64,000 nucleotides of DNA from Adiantum capillus-veneris (GCA_014529385.2 CM043953.1:63814372-63878371), one strand, 5' to 3'. Shown: positions 21,344 through 33,424, counted from the first letter of the stretch. Notes: generated by a model from the letters alone, not told the origin. Translations and numbers: made by a program.

Positions 21344-22759
21344 GACTTTGTAATTTCAAGTTCTCAGTAAATTTGTGCTTTTTAAGTACGCTCGAGGGTA
21401 GATAAACCTATAAGGTGCATCTAAATGAATGATACAAAACCAATCCATTGCAATAAATTTGTGCTTTGTAGGTATCCTAGGGGGTAGATTAGCCTACTAG
21501 GGGCAAAAAAAAGCCTGGCCACAAGGGCGCGCAAATGGCCCAGCCAAAACTGATGGATGGGCCATTTGCGCGCCCTTGTGGCTAGGCTTTTTTTTGCCCC
21601 TTGTAGGCTTATCTACCCCCTAGGATACCTACAAAGCACAAATTTACTAAAACCTATTGGTTTTGCATCATTATTTTACATGGATCCTTGTGGACACCCT
21701 TTTTTGGCCATTTCAAGCTTTGAATTCCCTATAGGATATAAAAATAAATAACATATTGTGAAACTAAGTGTCTATGCAACAGTAATTTGGATTTTTCAAA
21801 TGTCCAATGTAATTGGACTTTTTGGTGCAGGGGTGTACTAGGTATAGCTGAAGCAGGTGATAGTGTGATGGAAACTTCATCTCATAATTGATTTCACCTT
21901 TTCTAGTGTCCTTGAGTGTGAACATATGCTGGAATTTCCATAAAAAGGGTGCATCTAAATGAGTGATGCAAAACCAATCCATTGCAATCAATTTGTGCTT
22001 TGTAGGTATCCTAGGGGGTAGATTAGCCTAATAGGGGCAAAAAAAAGCCTGGCCACAAGGGCGTGCAAATGGCCCATCCAAAACTGATGGATGGGCCATT
22101 TGCGCGCCCTTGTGGCCAGGCTTTTTTTTTCCCCTTGTAGGCTTATCTACCCCCTAGGATACCTACAAAGCACAAATTTACTAAAACTTATTGGTTTTGC
22201 ATCATTATTTTACATGGATCCTTGTGGACACCCTTTTTTGGCCATTTCAAGCTTTGAATTCCCTATAGGATATAAAAATAAATAACATATTGTGAAACCA
22301 AGTGTCTATGCAACAGTAATTTGGAATTTTCAAATGTCCAATGTAATTGGACTTTTTGGTGCAGGGGTGTACTAGGTATAGCTGAAGCAGGTGATAGTGT
22401 GCTGGAAACTTCATCTCATAATTGATTTCACCTTTTCTAGTGTCCTTGAGTGTGAACATATGCTGGAATTGCCATAAAAAGGGTGCATCTAAATGAGTGA
22501 TGCAAAACCAATCCATTGCAATCAATTTGTGCTTTGTAGGTATCCTAGGGGGTAGATTAGCCTAATAGGGGCAAAAAAAAGCCTGGCCACAAGGGCGCGC
22601 AAATGGCCCATCCAAAACTGATGGATGGGCCATTTGCGCGCCCTTGTGGCCATGATTTTTTTTGGCCCTTATAGGCTTATCTACCCCCAAGGGTACTTAA
22701 AAAGCACAAATTTATTGAAATTGACTGCAATTACATACAGAACTTGAAATTACAAAGTC
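21344..22759. repeat. Central palindromic array: three long hairpins in a 534-bp tandem repeat
   Basis: A unit of about 534 bp repeats 2.3 times (matching points 21415, 21949 and 22482). Each unit contains a near-perfect inverted repeat with arms of about 90 bp around the loop AAAACTGA (hairpins about 21455-21645, 21990-22179, 22524-22713). The whole array is flanked by an outer inverted repeat that includes a 21-bp perfect pair at 21344-21364 and 22739-22759. It lies between the 3' ends of convergent genes. Repeated short ORFs of 64 and 75-92 codons inside are repeat artefacts. Confidence 0.85.
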
Positions 22760-22891
22760 ACCAATTAAAAAAAAAAATCATATCACCAATTGAAACAATT
22801 TTGAAGATTGACAAATCACATTCAAAAGAATTTGCAATATAGAGAGACAATTTCAAATATTTTTTATTCCTTCCAAAACGATGATTTTACA
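22760..22891. other. AT-rich spacer right of the array
   Basis: No gene is seen; A-runs and AT-rich sequence lie before the 3' end of the minus-strand gene. Confidence 0.4.
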
Positions 22892-24466
22892 TCATGTATG
22901 TGAGGAGTTCATAATTTTTTTGATCATTTCCTGGCGCCTATTTTGCGCGTAAGGCAACTCCCCAGTCAAGAGGGACTGCGCTATGGCCTTTGGGTCAGTT
23001 GAGCCAATGGAAGCATGTATCCCTATCTGGGCAAGCACTTTACCACGAAAGCCAGTGCCAAACGCTGTGCATACAAGGGATCTACACACTAGGAACACTT
23101 GATGCGCAGTTTGAGCAATGGTGCTCAAACACAAAAACTTGCTCAAAGCTTTTAACGACCAAGTCATAAAATGGGCTTGGGGAGTAAATTCATTATGGAT
23201 AATGGACACATCGCTAGGGGGAGTTGTCCTAGGTAATGCGCAAGGGAAGCTTGAGGTCCAAATCCCGTCCGCTTGCCACCCGTCCTTGCAGCAAAATCAT
23301 CAACCTCCACAACATCCTGTCATAAACCGATGAAGGTTGAGAAAAAAGACAATGAAGGATAAAATAGTAACATGAAAATTAGGATACAGTTTACCTCCTG
23401 CTCCTTGTCGTCCTCCTCCCTGTTGCCCTTTGCATCCAAGTCAATGCTCCCATGCACCATAGAACGAGCTTTGGATCATCAGATGGGAGGTTGCATAATG
23501 GCATATGCATCCTAGCAACCTCAACCTTGGCTTGCGTGGCTTGGAAATCTTCATTGGCACGTGCAACTGCTCTGCTGCCAGGACCTCCGCACATACAACT
23601 GCAATAGTGTCAGCAACAGAGTCCCCATCTGGCAAGAGCTTGCTTTCTAGGGCATCTGGCGTATTGTCTAAGGGACATTTGCTACTGTTGCATAGCACGC
23701 TCAAGCATTCATCCATGTGCAGGCCAAATGCTTTCTCCAAATCATGCAGGAACACATACTCCTCCCCATCCACTAACACTGAGGAGAAGCGGCTTATTTC
23801 TACCTCTGGGATAGCCACATCCGTTAGTGGCAGTGGCACTGGAGTGTCACTACGGCCAACCACAACTATGGATTTCTCAACCACTTCCTCAAGACCCCTA
23901 GGGTACTCGAGCCGGTGTGCTTTTCCTTCCGCTGCAGGGTTCATGGGTATAACCTGCTGCTCCTTGGTGTCCTTGATAAAGGACCCAACTTGAAGGTGTG
24001 GTAAGCGGAGCTCCTCCAGATCAGGTTCCTCGCTCACCAAGAAGATAAATGTTGCGAGCCGAGAAAGGTACTCCACCCCCAACTTGCGCTTCTTGAGCGC
24101 TGACACCCCAGGGGCTTGCTCGTCCAAGTAATGGCCTGCATCGGTTGCAATTTCTTGGAATCGTTGCAACCGCTTGGAGAATGGGCGATCACCTTTGTGT
24201 ATATAGCGCAAAAGATCGCAAGGCACCCAGATCCCTGCATGTGGGGGGATAGATACATAATATTTTATGATGTGCTCCTCCATGAACGCAAAAATCTCCT
24301 CAAATGAATCCATGTGAAGGGCAACTGTGGCGTCAAGGTCAGGGAGACGAGTAAAAAAGGTGTGGAGGTCCAACTTCCCTTTGTATTTGGTGTCCTCGAG
24401 GAAGAGGATGAAGCGTGACAAAGGGGTGGATGTGGGTGCAGATGCAGAGGCTGTGGCAGCATCCAT
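22892..24466 (-). CDS. Unrecognised gene of the 10-kb unit, multi-exon or frameshifted
   Basis: The start is ATG at 24466 (MDAATASASAPTST); a longer reading to 24514 would need a non-ATG start. A 340-codon frame runs to 23441. It has a hydrophobic/acidic N-terminal half (FILFLEDTKYKGKLDLHTFF, IWVPCDLLRYIHKGDRPFSK) and a segment GEEYVFLHDLEKAFGLHMDE. Near 23530 the best frame changes. A likely donor (CAGGAG|GTAAAC near 23393) and acceptor (TTATGACAG near 23325) suggest an intron. The final part (22892-23209) includes HNEFTPQAHFMTWSLKALSKF and ends at a stop at 22892. I recognise no family. The gene faces the central array and may be an accessory protein of the element. Exon borders are uncertain. 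Confidence 0.5.
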
Positions 24467-24899
24467 GTCTAGCCTGGGGTGTAGATAGAGAGCGGAGGAG
24501 CTCAAGAGTTGCAAAAGTGAAAATAGTGAATGAGTTAGGTGGCCCCCCTTTTATAATGGACCCTTTTTTTAAAACATCAAAAAAAAAGGCACTTTCACCA
24601 AAAAATGATTTCTCATCCCAATACAAAAAAATTATATTCAAAGGCATGATTTGCCGAAGCAAATCATGTTGATTACAACGGGGATCAATATGAAAATTGC
24701 AAGAGTTACAAAGTTATAAGATCGATAGCATAGTTCCATCTATCTCCCAGTCCTCCTTGACCTTCAATTTGTCTTCCATTCTCTTCCCAATCTGCGGACA
24801 TTCATTACAATAAGCATCCAATGATCGACAAACCATGATGTATTGAAAATGTGATGGAAGGATTCTCACCTTGTGACCTTGTAAACAAAATTGTGCTTG
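24467..24899 (-). promoter_or_regulatory. Intergenic region with TATA-like box for the gene starting at 24466
   Basis: On the minus strand ATTATAAAAGGGGGGCC lies about 85 bp upstream of the ATG, near 24548-24558. The rest is AT-rich and contains no gene. Confidence 0.45.
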
Positions 24900-26045
24900 T
24901 TAAAGGGCCTCAAAACCCATAATAACCAAATGTTCTCGAACATTACTGAGAGTCCAATGCTTGTTCACTTGGACTGCCTCCAAAGCATCATTGGGCATCT
25001 TCACTGCAATGTCAAAGCTTGCAATAGCACCGTCTACACTCTGTAAGGGAGTCCACACTCCAAGCTTGCACATCCAACGATCATAGTGAAATCGTATGTA
25101 CAAGGAGGTGCGGGATTTCAAATAGCGCATTCCAATACCTGAAGCTCCAACCTTACAACGGTACCGGTCCCCGTTGTGCATGCCCTCCACAAAACCCCAC
25201 TCCTCTTCTAAAAGCCTTCCTAATTCCTCGTAATGTGCATCTTTACATACAAGCATTGTGGTAGTCTCCACAAATCCAAACTCTTTAAAAATGTGCACAA
25301 AACAATGAATTGGCAAACACCAACTCAAGCCCATAGACCTAGAAGCTTTAGAGTATTTCAAAGAGTTTTGGACATCCATTATCATCTTTTGCTTGAAAGA
25401 TGCTACCGACCACAAATCTGGGACCGGCCACTCCATATTTAATAAGGAAGTTACTTTGATGGGTTCAAGCGTTCCAAACGCTTGTGTAGAAGTAGGGACA
25501 ATATAGGAGTGAGAATAGAAGAAAATCCTTCTTTGAACCAGTTTGGTTGGGCAAAGATGTGGGAACATTATTGCTCCAATATCCGCATGTATAGCATTGA
25601 ATGTGCCGAAGAGGCTATGTAGTGGCTGCTCCTCCACCAACGTGGATGGAAATATGACTATAAATGCATGACAAATGTTAAGTATGAATCCATAATAACA
25701 TTACACTGTGATTTCACACCTAGCTTTGTATTCTCAAAACATGTACTTACAATGCACTGGAAATCGAGGTGGTTGTTGCAAGTGCATGGTTGACATTGAG
25801 AAAACATGTTGCACAATGGCTACGGTCCCCTTGTCTTTGCGGTTCTTGAAGCCAAGGAGCTTTCCTTTCCAATGAAGATCCAAGTTTGCACGATTCCGCA
25901 CACGAATAGCAGATGGTTGCATGTATACCCAAGCACCTTTGGTGAACTCTTGTGGCACCCACTCATCATCTACACCTCTAGTGTTGTGGCATGCAACTGC
26001 TGTGACCTCATCCTTTGGCCGCCTTTGCGAAGTAGAGTTGGCCAT
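24900..26045 (-). CDS. Unrecognised two-exon gene of the 10-kb unit
   Basis: Exon 1 is 25751-26045 (MANSTSQRRPKDEVTAVACH...) and exon 2 is 24900-25657. The 93-bp intron has a strong donor (GTAAGTACAT) and acceptor (TTTATAG), and the reading frame continues across it (PVH|FIFPSTLVEEQPLH), giving about 350 residues without a stop. Features include a basic tract HWKGKLLGFKNRKDKG, DLWSVASFKQKMIMDVQNSL, and a C-terminal half with CKDAHYEELGRLLEEEWGF and RYRCKVGASGIGMRYLKS. No known domain is evident to me. The clean open frame and intact splice signals contrast with the broken transposase-like gene, so this gene may have stayed under selection longer or may be recent. Confidence 0.65.
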
Positions 26046-26675
26046 GGTTGAGCAAAGAAAACTAGGAGGAGGAGAAGGACCTTGCTTGTTGCTACAATGT
26101 AGGTGGGATGAAGTGATATGAGAAGGTGGTTAACCCTTGTGGCAATGGGAGGAGAAGGTGGATAACCCTTGCTTGGTGTGGCAATGGAAGGTGGTAGGGG
26201 AGGAGAGAGGAGCTTCCTTGCTGCAGCAATGGAGATGGTGTAGAGAGAGAGAGAGAGAGTGTTGGAGTAGAGGATGAGTGTGATGGTTGTAACTACTTTT
26301 GGGGGAGCTCTGGATAGCAAAAAAATATTTTTCAAAAGTTTTTTAAAAAATTTGAATTTTAGGGTTTTTGGATGCACGTTTTGACTTTTTGAGATAAAAA
26401 AATGTTATTTTGACCATAAAATAGTTTTAGGGGGGTTTTCAGAAGATGAAATTTGAGTTTTGAAAATTTTGAAAATTTTCAAATTTTTGGGATTTTTTAA
26501 AAACCGGATAAAAAAGGAGGGAAGTTGGAGGTTCCATATGCCCCCCCCCCCCTTCTCACTAGGTAAGAGCCCATTTAAGAAGTGTAAGACTACTTTGTCC
26601 CCCTACATTTTTGAGGGCATAGAGTGTGTCCACCACCCTGTTCTCATTGGCTGGCCTCTAATTAACCTTAATCCC
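26046..26675. other. Right subterminal region of the 10-kb unit
   Basis: It has GGAGG/GAGAG-rich sequence, then AT-rich sequence with many A- and T-runs and a short C-run near 26540. It mirrors the pyrimidine-rich and AT-rich left subterminal region. No gene is seen. Confidence 0.5.
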
Positions 26676-26709
26676 AAAGGGCCCCTAGAGGTTCATATTT
26701 TTCCGAATG
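26676..26709 (-). repeat. Right terminal inverted repeat
   Basis: Read on the minus strand it is CATTCGGAAAAATATGAACC followed by CTAGGGGCCCTTT, pairing with 16613-16646. Confidence 0.7.
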
Positions 26710-27074
<365 letters not shown>

Positions 27075-28555
27075 GTCGTCCTCCTATTTCCCCAAGTGTC
27101 TATGGTTGCTGCTAGGTGGACCCAATCCACATTGTCAGACTCAGTCATCCCAAGTAGAACATGAATCTTCCCCAACATCAGTGTCCATTTTACACGTTGG
27201 TGCAACCAAGGTTGGTCGACCGTAGAAGATGGCATGGGTAGGTATGTTCAGGCTCGCAGATGCATGGCAAAGGGCTAGAGTAGCTATAACGATCCTGGAT
27301 AGACAGGTAGCAGCGGACATGTATGACTGATGTGGTTGATAGGCCAACAAAGGCTCCAAAAGAGGCTAATTTGAGGAGAAAATTAAGGAGGTTCAAGGTG
27401 CAATCTCTTTGCCTAGAAATGTAGAGCTTGAAGTGATGAAGGAGCAGGTCCAAACGGCTCATCATACAGAGCTATGGATCCCAAGATATTTGAGTTTGAA
27501 GGTGCAGTGCATTACAGATCCTCGATGACATGGGAGCTAGGGATTCCAAGCCAGTTTGGAGCTGTGGAAGTGTAGAGCTTGATTCATGGAGCATGCCCAT
27601 CTTTTTGGATTGCAGATTAGAGATATGGATTGCTGGTTATGGTCATTTGAAGTTTTGCCCGGGGCCGGGTTTGAGCCGACTTGACCACATGGGGATTTGT
27701 GCCATCATGAACTTTTTGGGCCTCGACAGAGTTTGAGAAGGTGCTATGTGGTGTATGGAGCTAATAGGAATTTCCTTCTCGTCAAACAAAGGTACTGATT
27801 GCAAGTTTTGGCCGAACGGAGATTGGGTGCAATTGCACGAGGATGGTTGCAAATGAACTTAAGAATTTTTGCGGCCTCGGTTCGGGGTCTTGGAGAATCT
27901 TGAAATGCGGCAAGGCCGTGGAGGAGTGAAGCCGATCATGTGAGCTTTTGATTGTGCTTTGCTGATCGAGAGTCAAATCACCAGGTAGCAAAGGGCAGAC
28001 CGAGCAAAAGATCACAAAAGAGGATTGTCATTGAAAAAAAGAATTTTGAACTTTTTGAAGGCTTGGGGGGTGGTCTCACAACGGGTTTCCATGTGGCAGG
28101 CAGAAAAGACCCACATAGGGTTGTGCAAGGACAAATTTTAGAGTATGTAAGCTGGTGGGCTCATTTGGGAGTGTGAAGGAGAGAGAGAGAGAGCTCTCCC
28201 TAGTGCTTGGAGATGGTGGCCCTCTTGCGACGCTGTGTCAGCCATGCATGCTGGCACAGGCCGGCGGTGCCGGGTGGTTTTGGTTGGTGGCGACGGAACC
28301 CTGCACAAATGGTAGGTGGGCCAGTGGTGGTGCTGGTGTGGCACCTAATGATGACGTGGTGGTTGCACCCGGGTAGAGACAGTTCATGCACCCGTAGAGG
28401 GCAAGTCTTTTTTAACAAAAGGGGGGGCCCCTCACTGGCAATATTGCTAGTGCTAGGGGGGTGTACCACGACAACTGGTAGAGAGGGAGAAGGGGAGCAA
28501 TACCATGATGAGAAAGAGAGAGGGTGCAGGGGATGATTTCCAAGGGGCAGATCCC

Positions 28556-28557
<2 letters not shown>

Positions 28558-28643
<86 letters not shown>
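28558..28643 (+). repeat. (AG)n microsatellite
   Basis: About 43 uninterrupted AG units lie inside the solo-LTR-like insert. Confidence 0.95.
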
Positions 28644-28645
<2 letters not shown>

Positions 28646-28858
28646 AAAGCTCGCCCATGGGGGACGCCATGTGCAAAGACGGCCCAAAGAGCAGGAGGGC
28701 AGCCAAGCCCAACAAGAACAAATTGAGGGGTCCACCATGCAATCATGCCACAAAAGGAATGGACCAAGTGTATGCAAATCAAAAAAATTCTATAAGGAGC
28801 TGAAGTTGAAGTGCACGAGCTAGGGAACTCCCTTATTTTATTTTTTGGACTTACCCAA

Positions 28859-28870
28859 CCCCTATAAAAG
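28859..28870 (+). promoter_or_regulatory. TATA-like box in the solo-LTR-like insert
   Basis: CCCCTATAAAAG lies three quarters of the way along the insert, as expected for a long U3 and a short R-U5. Confidence 0.45.
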
Positions 28871-29341
28871 GAGGTGAACGTGATCTTCGAAGGGCTTTTT
28901 GCGATTGGGGCTTTTGCCGTAGCGTTTTTTGGTCGAGGGTTGTGTCGGCTCAGGATTGGTTGTAAATGGTTGTGTGTATGAAAAGCCATCAGTGCTGTCT
29001 CTTGACATCAATTCTCCCTTCCTCCTTATCTTCTCTGCTTGTGTGTATGTGTTTCTGGGCGCATGTCGGCGTGTGTGCCCCCCTGAAGTTTATTGTGCAA
29101 AGAGAGATAGAGAGAACCTTTGTGCATGTGGAAGGCTGTGTTTTGGGCAGAGCGGAATGATTGGGTTTGTTGGGTGTATTGCAAAGCATGTGTGCATATG
29201 GTTGTGTGCAGGTGGTGGCTTGCTTGCAGATAGTGTCGAGTTTTGAAGGTGAACTCTAGTGGATTGGGATGCCCTGGGCTATAGTGAGCATTGTGTTTTT
29301 TTCTGGGTGTGTTCCCCTTTCCCCCTCTCCAACGTGCAACA

Positions 29342-32300
29342 ATGTTACAATGGGGCCGAGTGAATTGTGGTGTTGGATCTATGATCGATTATAAATCTAT
29401 TTCCTAGAGGATGTGCTCGACGAGTTATAACATCCACTCGAATGATAGAGTCTTGGAATTGCAAGTAGACATGGTTTTTAGACCAGTCATGCACCATTTT
29501 TGCTTCCCTCATGAAAGGACATCCTAAGATCATCGCAGATGACATAGTGTGCTTGGAAAAATCCATAACAATGAAGGTATGCCTCATTTTGTGTCCAAAG
29601 ACCTTGATCTTGATATCTTCTAGCATCCCAATAGGCTTAACAATAGTCCCATTGGCAATCTTTACCACTATGTTTGTAGTCCCAAGGTGAGTTCTTCCCA
29701 TAGTTTCCTAGCAATTTTAAGTCACAATCCTAACCCCAACGCCACCATCAAGGATTGATTCCCTTCACAATTAATCCCTTGGTAGTGATTGGTATGGTCA
29801 CATTGGATTCATCTCCTTCAAAGTATTGTCCCAACTTGTTAACATGTTTTTCAACAATAGAGTTCTCATCTTGGTTGGATTGTGGATCTAAGTGTTCCGC
29901 ACCTCCCTAGCTCCATCCATCTGTGCAAATTGTGGTAGACCGACTTTCAGCTCTCCATTGAGGAAAGCTCAAAGAGCTAAGAATAGCTCGGGGTCTCCAT
30001 ATAATTTAGACATGATGATGGTTCTGACTTTTGAAGCCATGAAATACATCAATTTGGCAATATTTAACGGTACTTTTTGGGCTTCAGTCCCTTGACATGG
30101 GGAAGATGGAATCTCCATTTATTTGACAGGGTTAGGTAATCCCTTTGTAAACATTCTCTCCAACAAGAAGGGAGTACGCCCACTACCCGATGACTTAAAG
30201 TCACTGTCTTCTTGGATGACACTAGGTATGGCTAGTGGTCTATGGACTTTGTGAGGTTGCTTTTGCATAGGGAACACTCTGTCTGTAATCTGGATCTACC
30301 TAGGTGCTGGCTCTAGATCCCTTTGGGTCCCTTCTACCATACCCATTAATTTTTGGACTCGCTCGATCTCCTCTGTAGGGTTTGGGTAAGTTCCTATCTT
30401 CTTCTTGGGTTCCTTGGGTCCTGCCTTTGTGGCTCATGGTGATCTTCCTTGTTTTTCTCTTTTCTAATGGTCGTTTTAGTCTCCATGGTTTCACCTGAAT
30501 CAGAATCCTCTTGAACGTCGTTCATATATACGGGGTCGAAACCAGTCCCAATGTTGGTCTCTGAACTGGGGTTTGACTTCGTTGCTTTTGCGATCTCTTC
30601 CTTCGTGTTTTCTTATTCTTTTGAGATTGATGCTGTGTCTCTTTATTCAAGATTATAATTTTGGTTTTGGAGCATCGATCGTGTAAGTAAATTTACTAGG
30701 CTAGTAGATTTTGTGATCTTTGGCACATTTGGATTATTAGGACATTGGGCAATCAAATGATCTATGCCACATCAATTACATATGAGTATCATCATTGTAG
30801 ATGTGCTCGCTTGATTGGTTTGCATTAGTGTGGCATTCTTTTTTAATCTAATGGGACACTCGGCTACACGATGTGGACCCCCACACTCGTAGCATTGGAG
30901 AGGTGGTATCTTGGCAGTGAAGTTAATATTTTGGCCTCTTGCCGCAAGAGCAGTTATTTGATAGACAGTTTTGACTTGTCCCCAATAGTCCTCCATGTAG
31001 TATTGTGGACTTTCTTCAAGTGCATAAGTCCCATAGGAAATATTTCCTCACAGCCTTCGAAACAAGTAATAGATGACTCACAACCCACTTGATTCACAGA
31101 AGTGATTCTCGGATGTGGGGGTTGCGGCCCTAGCACTGGAGGTGGTAAGGGTGTTTTTTGAACAACATTTTGGGCCCTAGGGACCATGTGTTGTGACGGT
31201 TGTTGAAGAGGTGGGGCCGGCATCAATGCAGACACTGGAGGTGTGCCCGTCGATGCTAAGGTTAGTCTATTGGCCATGTCACATTTAAATACTATGCAAT
31301 CCTTGGCTTGATGATCTTACCTCCCACATGCATTGTAATTCCCATTAAATTTTACTCTAAAAGTAGGGCATTCACTGGTACTATGTGGACCATAGAAAAC
31401 TGAGCACCATTGTTGCTCCCTTCTTGGATACATATGATTGTTTTGTTGAGCACGATTATCTCTCAGACTTTCTTGAATGGCCTTGGTGAGATCTGCTAAA
31501 GTCATCTCAGATATGTTTGGCTCTTTAGCAATAGGCTTTATGGTCATTGACTCATGCCTTGATGCTTGCGAGCTAGTAGATTTAGGCTCAACAGACACTC
31601 TTTCTCCTTGAATCATTAAGTTGTCCTCCAATTGGATCGCCTTGGTGGTGATTCTTCCCAAGTGGTGATCCCTCTAATGACTAGGCCATTGTAGATATCC
31701 TCATGTCATAATCCCCTAATGAATCTATCAAGCAATTGGTTATGATTGAAGGGCTCATTTGGATTACAACAAGAATTCAAATGCTTCACGCGACTAATAA
31801 AGTCTCTCACGGACTCTCCTTCCTCTCGTTGGGCTTTTTGGAGTTGAGATGCTACACCCCAAAGCACTCCCTCTCATATGTACTCTTTCAAAAAATGTCT
31901 CCTAATAGTAGGGTAAATTGTTTTCTCTTCCACCCTTAGGGTTCTATACCAATCCCCAGTCTTCCCACTCAAGGTTATGCTTAAAGCATTACTCTTATGC
32001 AGGTCATTGTGTTCTCCTAGGGAATCACATATTTGCTCAAATACTTTGATATGATTTCTTACATCCGCGTCGCCACTAAAATTTTGTGTGAGCTTGGCTA
32101 TTTGTACTACCTTACTTCTAGGCTCTCTATCAGGCGTGTTACACATATTTTCAGCAATGGATCGACCAATAGCTTGAGAAAATGTTGCCAAGTCACCCAA
32201 GTGAGCAGGTATAGTGGGAAAAAGCGCTCTTGAAACTGCATGTGGAGTGGGGATTGGCATTGGGTTTGGCGTACATGTAGCCCTTGGGTTCCAAGTTGGG

Positions 32301-32560
32301 TAGGATGTTGTGCCATGTGGTGGCCCAAAGTTCATATGTGTGGCCCTAGGCATAGCAGACGTCGGATGTGACATGTTAACGCTAGTTGGTATGGTCCCAT
32401 TGAAATAAGGGCTTGGATGTTGTGGTCATGGAGTATAAGTTGTTGAAACAATGGGAGGGGTAGGAGCTACATGAGCATGAGGACCCAAAGTTGCATATGA
32501 TTGATACACACTTATAGGTACCGTTGTAGGCATTGGGCTGTAATCATCTTTCTATATCAT
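29342..32560 (-). pseudogene. Gag-protease polyprotein of copy B, fragmented
   Basis: Pieces of the same polyprotein as copies A and C lie in order on the minus strand: gag domain (32374-31874, IKVFEQICDSLGEHNDLHKS), C-terminal gag (31661-31317), a zinc-knuckle region (CYECGGPHRVAEC near 30900), and the protease tail (29701-29345, ILGCPFMREAKMVHDW). The protease active-site segment near 29750 is shifted by an indel. Many stops and frameshifts are present, more than in A or C. No RT is present. Confidence 0.8.
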
Positions 32561-33165
32561 AAGACTGAGGAATGAGGGCTCGGGCTCAAGCTCGAGGAAT
32601 GATCCCTATCCCGATCCTTCCTTTTAAAATAAGTTTTTTTTTAAATTTCCGTTTTATTTTTTATTTTTCTTTTTTGTCTCAAATTTTTGAGCGTTTTTTC
32701 TAAAGAAAAAACTTTAAAAAAAAACTTTTTGTGGAGAATGCTGCGCATTGGTCGTCGAGCTCACACGCTCACACAATTGTCCCTGGCAGCTCTATCTAAC
32801 CTGCATACACCTAACAAACCTAATTAATACTAATTATCTCTGCTAACACTAATTAACTCTGCTCACACACTGCCTATCACATTAAACTACACACTGATAG
32901 AACAATTAACCTTCTCACTGTCTATAGTGCACATTACAACAGAATACACTAACAGACCTGCTAACACCTGCACATTACAGAACTTGGTAGATCTAACAAA
33001 ACATGTACATTACAACACTTAATAGAGCTAACAAAAATTGGCTAAAACCTGTGCATTGCAGCCAATTAATAGATCTAACATAACTCAATAATAAAGCCAA
33101 AAATGACGAAAGTGAATGGCTTCTTGAGGTAGCACTGAGTGCTCCTCAAGTTTAGTGCAAGGCAG
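32561..33165 (-). other. Leader of copy B
   Basis: It is AT-rich with imperfect CTAACA-type repeats, like the leader of copy C (about 44990-45360). No gene is seen. Confidence 0.5.
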
Positions 33166-33183
33166 TCCCAGACAATGGCGCCA
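33166..33183 (-). other. Primer binding site of copy B (tRNA-Asp type, diverged)
   Basis: On the minus strand it reads TGGCGCCATTGTCTGGGA; copy C has TGGCGCCATTGCCGGGGA. It follows the LTR end by a four-base spacer. Confidence 0.8.
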
Positions 33184-33187
33184 AAAA

Positions 33188-33382
33188 TGTGTGCTTTACC
33201 GCACATGTCAGAGGCTGGGAACTTGCCAAAACACCATGAGCGAGCCACAAATGGCTGCAAGCACACAACTAGATAGTCCTAGCAAGCTCAAAGGGGCAAT
33301 GGTGTGTCACTCACTACTCAATGCTTCCGTCGTGAAGGATCCTGTGCCGCGAAGAAGAAGGAGACACCCTTGCCGCTACAAT

Positions 33383-33424
<42 letters not shown>

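Larger units (their letters stand above)
16613..26709 (+). mobile_element. Candidate 10.1-kb DNA transposon with inverted ends, carrying a histone H3 gene
   Basis: This segment cleanly interrupts an LTR: intact LTRs elsewhere run straight through the junction point. Both ends carry an inverted repeat of about 34 bp with consensus CATTMGGARAAATATGAACC over the first 20 bases (18 of 20 identical); a shared GGGATTAAGGYTAAT block lies further in. Joining the flanks leaves only one extra T, so the target duplication is unclear (1-3 bp; TCA if two bases were lost at the left end). Inside are a transposase-like pseudogene and an H3-like gene on the + strand, a central palindromic tandem array, and two genes on the minus strand pointing toward the centre. 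The CAT(T/C) ends and possible 3-bp duplication recall CACTA elements, but the encoded protein does not look like a CACTA transposase to me, so I leave the superfamily open. Confidence 0.65.
27198..29341 (+). mobile_element. Solo-LTR-like insertion in copy B (about 2.14 kb)
   Basis: The insert begins TGGTGCAACC and ends ACGTGCAACA. Possible target repeats are ACGTT and ATGTT (4 of 5). It has a TATA-like CCCCTATAAAAGG near 28859 with about 470 bp after it, and a long (AG)n at 28558-28643. There are no coding motifs; several ORFs come from low-complexity sequence. A solo LTR is my best reading. Confidence 0.5.

Noticed and set aside
21557-22525. Repeated 64- and 75-92-codon ORFs
   Set aside because: They recur because the 534-bp unit is tandemly repeated and palindromic; there is no independent coding evidence.
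21344-22759. CRISPR array
   Set aside because: The repeats are 534 bp long and palindromic, with no short spacers; this is a eukaryotic nuclear sequence.
16613-26709. Endogenous giant-virus insertion (such viruses can carry histones)
   Set aside because: The H3-like gene has the eukaryotic MARTKQTA start, the genes have spliceosomal introns, and no viral capsid, packaging ATPase or polymerase is seen.
28408-28989. Minus-strand ORFs around the (AG)n tract
   Set aside because: They consist mainly of Leu-Ser repeats from the microsatellite and have no motif.
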